64,000 nt of DNA from Streptomyces cinnabarinus (GTDB taxonomy: Bacteria; Actinomycetota; Actinomycetes; Streptomycetales; Streptomycetaceae), in NCBI RefSeq assembly GCF_027270315.1, contig NZ_CP114413.1:4216001-4280000 (forward strand). The letters run 5' to 3'. Below are positions 9,041 to 17,700 of this stretch, piece after piece. The position numbers were made by a program, and so were the translations under genes. The notes beneath the pieces are model-generated. The model did no database searches. It saw only the letters and a program-made list of their open reading frames with translations, and had not been told where the DNA came from. Positions within the stretch are counted from its first letter, which is position 1. Each line of letters starts with the position of its first letter.

Positions 9041-9514
9041 ATGATCCGCACCGCGACCCCCGCCGACGTCCCCGTCATCCACGCCCTCGTTCGCGAACTG
9101 GCCGAGTACGAGAAGGCCCCGGACGAGGCGAACGCGACCGAGGAACAACTGCACGAGGCGCTCTTCGGCGACCGCCCCGCCGCCTACGCCCACATGGCCG
9201 TCGACGACACCACCGGCGAACCCGTCGGCTTCGCCCTGTGGTTCCTGAACTTCTCCACCTGGCGCGGCGTCCACGGCATCTACCTCGAAGACCTCTACGT
9301 CCGCCCCACCGCCCGCGGCGCCGGCCACGGCAAGGCCCTGCTCACCGAACTGGCCCGGATCTGCGTGGACCGCGGCTACCAGCGCCTGGAGTGGTCCGTC
9401 CTGGACTGGAACGCCCCGTCCATCGCCTTCTACGAGTCCCTGGGCGCCCGCCCGCAGGACGAGTGGACGGTGTACCGCCTCACCGACGAGGCACTGCTGA
9501 CGCTGGGCGCCTGA
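9041..9514 (+). CDS. GNAT N-acetyltransferase, diamine/SSAT-like
   Basis: 157 residues. The order of motifs fits spermidine/spermine acetyltransferase-like GNATs: N-terminal IRTATPADVPVIHALVRELAEYEKAP, central YLEDLYVRPTARGAGHGKAL (acetyl-CoA loop), and WNAPSIAFYESLGARPQDEW. The substrate is probably a polyamine or amino-acid-like amine, inferred only from similarity. It appears to be the second gene of a two-gene unit with the APH-like kinase. Confidence 0.88.
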   Translation: MIRTATPADVPVIHALVRELAEYEKAPDEANATEEQLHEALFGDRPAAYAHMAVDDTTGEPVGFALWFLNFSTWRGVHGIYLEDLYVRPTARGAGHGKALLTELARICVDRGYQRLEWSVLDWNAPSIAFYESLGARPQDEWTVYRLTDEALLTLGA

Positions 9515-9538
9515 GCAGCCCCCGAGCGGTGTGCGGGC

Positions 9539-11230
9539 TCACCGAAGAGGCACCGCCGGCGCCGGTTCGCTGAGCAACCCCCGGGCGGTCTCCAACGGAT
9601 CGGCCCCCGCCCCGAGTTCCGCATGCACCGCCATCACCAGTTCCGGCCGGGCGAGCAGCGCCGCGCCCGCCGGATCCCCGGACGCCCGGGCCGCGAGGCC
9701 GAGGCCCACCCAGGTCTCGGGGTCCCCGTCGCCCCGTCCGATCCGCTCCCGGCACAGCCGCGCCGCTCGTTCCGGATCCCCGCCGACCAGGGCGGCGTCC
9801 TCGGGCCGGGCGCCCTCCACGGTGGCCCCTGGGTCCGCCCGCAGCGCGTCGAACCCGGCCGGGTCGGCCAGCAGCCAGCGCGCCAGCACGGCCCGCGTGT
9901 CGAGACCGCGGGACGGGGTGCCGGGCACGAGGTCCGGCGCGGCCGGGTCGGCCACCGGCGGGCCGCCCGCCGCGTAGGCGCGTACCACCCGCGGGTCGGG
10001 ACGCAGGTGATACGCACGCCAGGTCGCCCGGTGATCGGCCACCGCGAGCTCGGCGGCCACGGCGGCCCGCCGCTCCACCGGCTCCGCCAGCCAGGGCGCG
10101 AGCCGTCCCTCCAGCTCGGCCACCAGGCGCCGCCCCAGCCCGGTCAGCCCCTCCGCCGCACCGATCCCCCGCAGCGCGTGCGCGGTCTGGGCCCGCCACA
10201 GCGCGAACTCGAAGCGCCCGAGCGGATGCGCGCGCCGCCGCCAGAACCCGGTGACCCCGAAGAAGGCGTACACGCCCTGCAAGAGCCCGCCCAGCGGTCG
10301 CGGGTCGTCCCGCCAGGGGGCGTAGTGCAGCCGTCCGCCGCCGCTGCCCTGATCGTCGTAGAGGGTGAACAGGTGCATGAAGGCGCTGAGTTTGTTGTGC
10401 TGGAACTCGTGCACCAGCGTCGAGGCGAGCTGCTCCCCGTCGTCGGGGACGGAGGCGAGGGCCGCGCCGAAGGCGTCCCCGGAGGAAGCGCTGTGCGGCC
10501 GGAACCGCTCGGCCCGCGGGCGCGGTACGAGGGTCACCAGACCGTCGGCCAGCGCGCGGGCCGCGCTCCCGTCCAGCCCGCGCAGGATCTCCCACGCCTC
10601 GGCGAACAGCCCCTGCCAGGCGTCGGTGTCGACGGGCTCGGCGGGGAGGGGGGTGCGCAGGGTGCGGTACGGGTCGGTGTCGTCCAGCAGCAGCCCGCAC
10701 CCCTCGGCCGTCAGCCGGGTCAGCGGGTGCCAGTCGGGCCCGCCGAGCGGCCGCCCGGCGACCAGCACACGACCGTCGACGGCGGTGACCTCGGCCGATG
10801 CCCCGCCTCCCACCCGCATGGCGCCGAGCGCGGGGAGCACCGCCCAGCCCTCGTGCACGGGGACGGCGGTACGGAAGTCCAGTCCGGCACGGATCGCCGC
10901 GCCGGCGGCGACGGCGTGCAGATAGCCGGTGTCCGGGGCGCCGTCACCGGCCGCCGTACCGCGCAGCCGCCGCAGGGTGTGCGCGGCCCACACGCCGACG
11001 GCCGGATAGGCGAGCAGTTCCTCGAAGGCGGCCTGGTCCGCGGCGCGGGCCCGCATGAGCAGCCGCCAGGCCGCCGCGGGCGCCTCGCCGGACGCGTCCA
11101 GCAGGGCGCGTACGACCAGCAGCCGCCAGCTGCGCTCGCTGGCCCGCAGCTCGGCCACGGCGGCGGGGCCGCCCCCACCGCCGAGCAGTTCGTCGAAGGA
11201 GTCGGCCGGAAGGACGTGCGGGCTGGTCAC
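9539..11230 (-). CDS. HExxH-motif peptide-modification enzyme (aKG-HExxH peptide beta-hydroxylase type), copy 1
   Basis: 563 residues, GTG start overlapping the stop of its precursor-peptide gene by 4 bases (GTGA), which implies translational coupling. The key motif HEFQH is at residues 274-278, followed by the conserved block YAPWRDDPRPLGGLLQGVYA and DHRATWRAYHLRP. The family was first defined as an HExxH domain linked to FxSxx-COOH peptides; more recently such proteins are named alpha-ketoglutarate-dependent peptide beta-hydroxylases, with the HExxH holding iron rather than zinc. It should act in the cytoplasm on the peptide encoded directly upstream. A clear paralogue lies at 12893-14668. 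Confidence 0.85.
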   Translation of the reverse strand: MTSPHVLPADSFDELLGGGGGPAAVAELRASERSWRLLVVRALLDASGEAPAAAWRLLMRARAADQAAFEELLAYPAVGVWAAHTLRRLRGTAAGDGAPDTGYLHAVAAGAAIRAGLDFRTAVPVHEGWAVLPALGAMRVGGGASAEVTAVDGRVLVAGRPLGGPDWHPLTRLTAEGCGLLLDDTDPYRTLRTPLPAEPVDTDAWQGLFAEAWEILRGLDGSAARALADGLVTLVPRPRAERFRPHSASSGDAFGAALASVPDDGEQLASTLVHEFQHNKLSAFMHLFTLYDDQGSGGGRLHYAPWRDDPRPLGGLLQGVYAFFGVTGFWRRRAHPLGRFEFALWRAQTAHALRGIGAAEGLTGLGRRLVAELEGRLAPWLAEPVERRAAVAAELAVADHRATWRAYHLRPDPRVVRAYAAGGPPVADPAAPDLVPGTPSRGLDTRAVLARWLLADPAGFDALRADPGATVEGARPEDAALVGGDPERAARLCRERIGRGDGDPETWVGLGLAARASGDPAGAALLARPELVMAVHAELGAGADPLETARGLLSEPAPAVPLR

Positions 11231-11400
11231 GCTTCGTCGCGCTGCGGGTTGTAGCCGCCGAGGCTGCTGGCCGGGTCGTCGATACGGCTGAGCAGCCGCC
11301 GCAGTGAGCCGTCGGCGGACGGAAGCGGAAGGGAGGGCCAGGCGTCCAGCGGAACCCCGCTCAGGTCGATCAGCTCGGACTCGACTCCGGACTTGTCCAT
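11227..11400 (-). CDS. FxsA-like RiPP precursor peptide 1 (YNP tail)
   Basis: 57 residues from the ATG at 11400; an in-frame ATG at 11412 would add four. The leader-like part SELIDLSGVPLDAWPSL matches the leader of FxSxx-COOH peptides, and the protein is clearly related to the peptide at 12693-12875. Instead of the canonical FxSxx end it finishes GGYNPQRDEA. The segment before the tail (GSLRRLLSRIDDP) is a helical amphipathic stretch also seen in peptide 2. It overlaps the downstream HExxH enzyme by 4 bases. The product and its activity are unknown; calling it a precursor rests on size, leader similarity and coupling. Confidence 0.72.
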   Translation of the reverse strand: MDKSGVESELIDLSGVPLDAWPSLPLPSADGSLRRLLSRIDDPASSLGGYNPQRDEA

Positions 11401-11536
11401 GACCCCGTCCATTTCGCTATTTCAGGTGTTTTACGCGTTTTCCAGCGGCGACCCTAGTGCATCACAGCGACCGCACAGCTTCACGACGCCGAATCAGCCC
11501 GGATCGAGTGACGGAACAGCGGTGCGGGTAGGCAGC

Positions 11537-12574
11537 GTGCGTGAGGGAACTCGCAGAATTGATCGAGGAGTTGCGCTGATTTCGGAACGGGTGGCAGAAG
11601 TCGTCGTGGGTGCGGATCGCGGTCCGGGACGGCATGGCTCCGGGTATCGGGTCGGCGACCGCTGGGTCCTCACCTCCGCCCACCTGGTCAGCGAAGCGCG
11701 GGTGACCGTCGTGTGGGTGGCACCGGGCCACGGCGACCGCATGTGGGCCGCGCCCGCCGAGGTGGCGCTCGCCTCCGGCAAGGCCGATGTGGCGTTGCTG
11801 GAGATCACGGGCCAGGTGCATGACGACTGTGCGCCACCCGCGTACGGCGCCGTGCCGCGGACGGCTGCCACGCTGCCGATCACCGTCATGGGCCACCTCG
11901 GCCTCGACACCCATGACGCCTTCTGCACGGGCGGAACGATCTCGGTGCGGACCGACCCCCGCGGAGGCGCCCTCGAACTCGCCATCGGATCGGTGGACCG
12001 GGGCCCTCGTCCGGATCGTTCGCCCTGGGAGCGCATGGCCGGCGCCGCCGTCTGGCACGACGACACGCTGATCGGCCTGGTCGGCCCGCACCGCCGGACC
12101 GACGCCCTGGGCCGCCTCGCCGCCGTCCGCGTCGAGCGCTGGTACGAGCTGCTGACCGACGCCCAACTGCGTCTGCTGCACCGGCACGCCGGCCTGCCGA
12201 CCACCCCGGCCGGCCTGACGCACATCCCGGTCCCCGCGCCGGACCCCGACGGCCCCGTCTCCCTGGCCGATCTGCCGGAGACCCTCCCCCTGCGCGAACT
12301 CGACGGCCTGGTCACCGCGTTGACCCTGCTGCCCTCCGTGAGCGACCGCAACGGCCTCACGCTCATCCTGGACAGCATCGACCCGGTGATCTCGGCCATG
12401 AGCCCGCGCTCTCCCGCGCTGCGGCCGGACGTGTTCGGGATTCTGCGTACGTGTCTGCGTTATCGGGGGACCTTGGACCAACTCCTGGAAGCGATACGGT
12501 TGGTGGAGGGCGAATCCGTCGGGGTCGTCCGAATGGACCAGGAGGCGGTGGAGTTGTCCCGGCGCCACCGCTGA
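11537..12574 (+). CDS. Trypsin-fold pseudoprotease with C-terminal EAD2-like domain
   Basis: 345 residues from the GTG at 11537; the start is uncertain (GTG 11522 and GTG 11591 are alternatives, and a GAGGAG lies at 11565-11570 just before a CTG). Residues 15-190 resemble the trypsin-like peptidases common in Streptomyces conflict loci: HGSGYRVGDRWVLTSAHLV gives the catalytic His49 and KADVALLEI gives Asp84. The position of the nucleophile, usually GMSGAAV, reads RMAGAAV, so Ala168 replaces Ser. Residues about 245-335 (LVTALTLLPSVSD, DVFGILRTCLRYRGTLDQLLEAIR) match effector-associated domain 2. It is likely a binding or scaffold module, not a protease. Confidence 0.8.
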   Translation: MREGTRRIDRGVALISERVAEVVVGADRGPGRHGSGYRVGDRWVLTSAHLVSEARVTVVWVAPGHGDRMWAAPAEVALASGKADVALLEITGQVHDDCAPPAYGAVPRTAATLPITVMGHLGLDTHDAFCTGGTISVRTDPRGGALELAIGSVDRGPRPDRSPWERMAGAAVWHDDTLIGLVGPHRRTDALGRLAAVRVERWYELLTDAQLRLLHRHAGLPTTPAGLTHIPVPAPDPDGPVSLADLPETLPLRELDGLVTALTLLPSVSDRNGLTLILDSIDPVISAMSPRSPALRPDVFGILRTCLRYRGTLDQLLEAIRLVEGESVGVVRMDQEAVELSRRHR

Positions 12575-12692
12575 CCTGATATCGCGGCGCGGCTCGAACG
12601 CGGGGTTTCATCCCCGGCACGGCGGGCCATTATCAGGGGGATGTGAGCAGCCCGCCGCACAAGTGCAGCCGGGGGGAAGGGGTTTGGCCGTC

Positions 12693-12875
12693 ATGGAGCC
12701 GTCTGTGGCCGCCGTCGAGTCCAACCTAGTCGATCTCGCGGGGGTGTCTCTTGAAACGCTGCGCTCCATGGACGGTCAGGTACTCGCCGGATCACTGGAC
12801 GAACTACGGCAGCGCATCGACCTCGCGCAGGCGAGCGTCAGCGACTTCAACCCGAGTGCGGAGCGGTACGACTGA
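12693..12875 (+). CDS. FxsA-like RiPP precursor peptide 2 (FNP tail)
   Basis: 60 residues from the ATG at 12693; GGAAGGGG lies about 10 bases upstream. Leader-like sequence ESNLVDLAGVSLETLRSMDG matches FxSxx-COOH leaders better than peptide 1 does. The C terminus reads VSDFNPSAERYD, so the aromatic-Asn-Pro core motif is shared with peptide 1 and no FxSxx end is present. The HExxH enzyme starts 17 bases after the stop, preceded by GAGGAGG. I infer that the FNP region is the modified core. Confidence 0.75.
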   Translation: MEPSVAAVESNLVDLAGVSLETLRSMDGQVLAGSLDELRQRIDLAQASVSDFNPSAERYD

Positions 12876-12892
12876 GGAGGCCAGGGCCGCCG

Positions 12893-14668
12893 ATGCGTGC
12901 TGAGCCCGCGCTCCCCCATCACCGTCTTCCGTCGTCCGGCCTGGAGGAACTGAGCTGCGGCGAGGGCGGTCCGGCCACGATCGACCTACTGCTCGCGGCC
13001 GAACGCAGCCGCCGGCTGCTGCTGTTACGGATGCTCGACGACGCCACCGGCCTCGACCCCGCCTGGGAGCTGCTCACCGCGGCCCAGCGCCGGGCCCCGG
13101 ACGTCGTCGACGAGCTGCTGATGTACCCGCAGACCGGAATGTGGCTGGCCACGGCGCTGCGCCGACTGCGCGGCAGTGCCCCGCAGGACGATCCGCCGCT
13201 GTGGGTGGTGCTGGGCCATGTGTCCTGCCTGGCCGCCGCGGCGGCGCTACGCGCGGAGCTGGACTTCTCGATCGAGGTCCCGATGCGCCACGGCCGAGTC
13301 CCCCTGCCCACCCTGGGCTGCGCCGAACTCCCCACCACCGAGCCGTGGACGACGGCGACGGTACGGGGGAAGGCGGGCAGCGCGCTCGTCACGGCACCGG
13401 GTGCCACGGTCACCGTCCCGGCCTCGCCGGACACCCCGGCGCCGGGCTGGCACCCACTGCGCCGACTGCTGCTCGGCCCCGCGACCCACCGCCTCTCCCT
13501 GGCCCTGGACGACGTCGACCCGTACCGGACCTACCCCCGGCCGACCGAACCGCGCCCGCTGTCCGAGGAGGCCGCCGAGGAGTGGCGGCGCGTGCTGGAG
13601 CGGGCCTGGACCGTACTGCTGGACGAGCAGCCGAGGACCGCGGAGGCGATGCGCCGGGGGCTGCTGTCGCTGACACCGGGCCCGGCGAGGGAAAGGTTTC
13701 GGCCACGCAGTGTGACGGCTGGGGATGCGTTCGGCGGCGTCGAGTCCTCGGAGCCGGACGACGTGGTCCAGCTGGCGGTGACCCTGGTCCACGAGTTCCA
13801 GCACACCAAGCTGGGCGGCCTGCTGCACCTGACGCCCCTGCTGACCCGGGAGACCTCGGAATCCCCCGAACTCTGGTACGCCCCCTGGCGGGACGACCCC
13901 CGCCCGCTGGACGGTCTGCTGCAGGGCATCTACGCCTTCGTGGGCATCGCCCGCTTCTGGCGCACCCACCGGCTGGCCTCGGGTGCCGCAACCCCCCTGG
14001 CCCATTTCGAGTTCGCGCTGTGGCGGGCCCATGTGACCACGGCCCTGCGCCAGGTCCACCGCCATGAACGCCTGACACCGATCGGCGCCCAGCTCCTGGA
14101 CCGCCTGTACGCCCTGTGCACCCGCTGGCTGGACGAGCCGGTCCCGGAAGCCCCCCTCGCCCTGGCCCGCGGCTGCGCCGCCGACCACGCGGCCCGCTGG
14201 CGCGCCCACCATCTGCGCCCACCGCGGCAGGCCGTGGCGGAAGCCGCCGGGGCCTGGCTCTCCGGAGCCCCCGCCCCGCCCCGCTCCCTGACGGCACCCC
14301 CCGAGGTGCGCACCGACGAATCCGCCCGCTGGCTGGACACCCTGGCCGTCCTGACCCGCCACCGCCTGGCGGGAGACGACCCGGAGAAGGCGGCGGTGAC
14401 CGGAGCGCTCGGGGCCGACGCCCTCCTGGCGGCCGGCGAAGCGCGGGCGGCCCAACAGGCGTACGCGACCCACCTGGCAGCCGACCCGGGCCACCCGACA
14501 GCCTGGTCCGGCCTCTCCCAAAGCCTGACCCTCGCCCAGACCTCCCTGACCGCGGCCCACTTCCTACGCCACCACCCGGAACGAGCCCGAGCCGTCCACG
14601 CGGCGATAGCAACGGCCACAGGCACCCCACCGGACCCGGTGGCGCTGGCGACGTGGCTGGCGAACTAG
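12893..14668 (+). CDS. HExxH-motif peptide-modification enzyme (aKG-HExxH peptide beta-hydroxylase type), copy 2
   Basis: 591 residues. The HEFQH motif is at residues 300-304, followed by YAPWRDDPRPLDGLLQGIYA and DHAARWRAHHLRP, the same blocks as in copy 1. The C terminus has short helical repeats (EARAAQQAYATHLAADPGHPTAWSGLSQSL) resembling a TPR pair. Codon 45 is TTA (13025-13027), the rarest leucine codon in Streptomyces, so translation should depend on the bldA tRNA and hence on developmental stage. Expected to modify peptide 2, encoded 17 bases upstream. Converges on fxsT across a hairpin. Confidence 0.85.
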   Translation: MRAEPALPHHRLPSSGLEELSCGEGGPATIDLLLAAERSRRLLLLRMLDDATGLDPAWELLTAAQRRAPDVVDELLMYPQTGMWLATALRRLRGSAPQDDPPLWVVLGHVSCLAAAAALRAELDFSIEVPMRHGRVPLPTLGCAELPTTEPWTTATVRGKAGSALVTAPGATVTVPASPDTPAPGWHPLRRLLLGPATHRLSLALDDVDPYRTYPRPTEPRPLSEEAAEEWRRVLERAWTVLLDEQPRTAEAMRRGLLSLTPGPARERFRPRSVTAGDAFGGVESSEPDDVVQLAVTLVHEFQHTKLGGLLHLTPLLTRETSESPELWYAPWRDDPRPLDGLLQGIYAFVGIARFWRTHRLASGAATPLAHFEFALWRAHVTTALRQVHRHERLTPIGAQLLDRLYALCTRWLDEPVPEAPLALARGCAADHAARWRAHHLRPPRQAVAEAAGAWLSGAPAPPRSLTAPPEVRTDESARWLDTLAVLTRHRLAGDDPEKAAVTGALGADALLAAGEARAAQQAYATHLAADPGHPTAWSGLSQSLTLAQTSLTAAHFLRHHPERARAVHAAIATATGTPPDPVALATWLAN

Positions 14669-14685
14669 CTCCCGCACAAACGCAA

Positions 14686-14717
14686 GCGCGGGCAGGCGAC
14701 ACCTCGCCCGCCCGCGC
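14686..14717. terminator. Hairpin terminator between convergent genes
   Basis: Inverted repeat of 14 bp with one mismatch (GCGCGGGCAGGCGA against its near-complement) around a CACC loop. It sits between the stops of the second HExxH enzyme and fxsT and probably serves both. Confidence 0.7.
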
Positions 14718-14740
14718 CGCCGCGGACCCGAACCGCTACC

Positions 14741-17700
14741 TCACAGCGGCATCGGGTCGATGTCGCAGTTCGCCCGCTCCCGGGCGCGGGCCTGCACCGT
14801 CGCCGGGTGCGGGGCCGGCTCCGCGGACCGCAGGCGCGGCGCGTCCAGCACCTGCTCCATACGGGCCAAGGTGTCCTCCCGCAGCGCCTCGGACTCCTCC
14901 TCGGAACCGAGCGTGGCCAGATCCAGCGAGAGATTCGCCGCGCAGACCAGCGCCGTCGGATGGTTCTCGCCCATCCGATCCCGGCTCAACTCCAGTGACC
15001 GCTCGCCGAGTTCACGCGCCTCGGTCACCTGCCCCAGCGCACTCAGATCGCTCGCGAGGTTGATCGCACAGGCCAGGGCGATCGGATGCCCCTCCCCCAG
15101 CCGCTCGGTCAGCGAGGCCAGCGCCTCCTCGTCCAGCGCCCGCGCCTCGTCCACCCGGCCCAGCAGCCGGAGCGTCACCGCGAGGTCCACATCCGCGGCC
15201 AGCACATGGGGATGATCGGCCCGGAACACCCGCCGGAACCGCTCGCTGGTCTTCACACCACGGTCCAGGGCCGCTTCCAGCTCGCCGTTGTGCCGCAACG
15301 CCACCGACAGCGCCAGCGCGGCCGTCAGGGATTCGGGGTGGGTGTCGCCGTACCGCCGGGTGAACTGGCTGAAGGCCTCCCGGGCCAGTTCGAGCGCCTT
15401 CTCATGGTCGCCCTCCTTGCGGCAGGCCTCGCCGAGCTGGCGCAGCGTCTGGAGCGTGGAGGGGTTCCCGGCGCCGAAGACGGGCCGGAAGCCGTCGACG
15501 ACGGCCTCCTGGAGGGACCGCGCGCCGACGTAGTCGCCGGTCTCGCGGACGTCGATGGCGATACTGCCCTCGGTGATCAGGGACTGGTGGTGGTCCCGTC
15601 CGTACAGCCGGGTCTTCAGCGAGTGCGTGTGCTGGTCCAGCTCCAGCGCCCGCTGGTACTCACCCACCAGACGCAGGCTCACGCCGAGGTTGTGCGCGGT
15701 GCCCAGGGTCGTCGGGTCGTCCTCGCCGAAGGCGCGCCGGGCCCGGTCGTAGGCCATCTCGTCCAGGTCGGCGCCGGCCGCGAAGTCGCCCTGGACCCGG
15801 CGTACCGCCGCCTCCAGGTTCATCGTCTCCAGCGCGTCCTCGCGAGTGTCCTCACGGCCCTCGGGCGCGGTGCGGGCGTAGATGTCCTTCAGCTGGGAGA
15901 CCAGCCGGGAGGCGTCGTCGTAGCGCCCCACCTTCAGGTACAGGAAGCACAGCCACCAGCCCATCAGCCGGGTCTGCTGGTCCTCCTCGCCGAACAGCGC
16001 CTGCCAGGTCTGCCACGCCTGCTCGGTGAACTCCCGGGCCACCTTGTGGTCGCCCCAGTACCAGAGGTACCTCGCGACGTTCATCACCAGCTCGCGGACC
16101 CATGGCTGGTCGGACTCGATCGCGCCGGAGGCGATCACATGGCCGTACAGCTCGGCGTACCGCCCCCAGTTGGTCGACTGGTTGGGACCCTTGGGGTCCG
16201 CGGCGGCCAGAAGGGTGTGGGCCCCATTGCGCATGCGTTTCTGTTCCTCGGGGGTCATACGGTGGATCAGTACGGCCTGCACCAGACGGTGCATCTCGAT
16301 CGAGTTGGTGCGGTGGTCTATCCGGGCGAGGGAGTAGCGGTTGATCTCCCGCACCGCGCGGGCGAGCCGCATCGGGTCGTTGAGCGCGCGGTCCAGCTCG
16401 GGGTCGATGGTGGAGCCGCCGAGCCCGGAGAAGATGGAGCGGGAGATCGGGTCGGGGGCGAAGTAGGAGCAGAGCTGGAGCAGCCTGAGCGCGGTGAGGC
16501 TGCGGGTCTCCAGGTGGTCCAGCGAGACGTTCCACGCGGCGGCGACCGGCAGTTGGTAGTCCGGCGGCGGCGAGACTTCCAGCAGCTCAGCCCGCTTGTG
16601 CTCGAAGAGCCGCAGGTACTCCGAGACCGGCATCCCGGTCTCCGCCCGCCAGGCCGCGGCCTGTTCCAGCGCCAGCGGCAGGTCGCCGAGCGCGTCGGCC
16701 AGCCGGTCCGCCTCGGCGTCGTCGAGGTCGTCGGGCCCGGAGCGGCGCAGCAGCTCCTTGCTCTCCTCACGGGTGAAGACATCGACTTCGAGGGAGGGTC
16801 CGACCACGCTCCAGCGCCGGTTGCGGGAGGTCACGAGGATGGTGCCGCTGCCCCCGGTCGGGAAGTAGTCCCGTACCCGCTCCGGGCTGTCGGCGTTGTC
16901 GAAGATCAGCAGCCAGCGGGAGTACGGCCGCCCCTCGCGCAGCGCCTCGCGCACCGCGGGGCCGGCGATATTGGCCTCGGCGCTGGTCACCAGGCCGAGC
17001 CGCTGGGCCAGTTCCACCAGCGCCTGGCCGATCTGGCCGGGGCGCTCGGCGGGGATCCACCAGACGACGTCGTACTCCGACTGGTGCCGGTAGGCGTACT
17101 CGATCGCCAGCTGGGTCTTGCCGACGCCGCCCATGCCGTGGATCGCCTCGGGCAGCACGGTGGTGGTGCCCTCGAGAAGTCGCTCACTGAGACGTTCGAG
17201 AAGGTCCACGCGGCCGGTGAAATTGGGGTTGCGCGGCGGGATGTTGCCCCAGATACGCGGCGTCGAACGCCCGCTCTCCACCGCGGGCTGCGTATGCGTG
17301 GCGGTCATGGCCGTGGCTCCTTCTGAAGTTGTCCCGGCCCCCGTCGGGGCCTGTTCCTGGGCGTGGCGATCGCTCTCGGGAGCGGTGCGGAAGCCCACGC
17401 CCTTGCGCAGGCTGACGGAGTTCTGCCGGTCGTAGTCGCGCAGGGCGCGGGCCAGCCGGTCGGCTCTGGGGAGGAACTTGCCGGACAGGGCGCGCAGGGC
17501 GGCCAGTTCGACGCGCAGGAAGGCGACATTGCGCCGGGTCACCGAGGGCACGTCGGCCGTCTCGAAGGGTTCCTCGGGCGCGGGCAGGAGCGGCTCGGCG
17601 ACCTGGGGCTCGGCGGCCGACGGGGCGCTGACTCCGGGCGGGGTGCCGGTGGCCGGGGGTGCGCCGACGTCGTACGGTCCGGCGCTCAGCAGGGCCCGGA

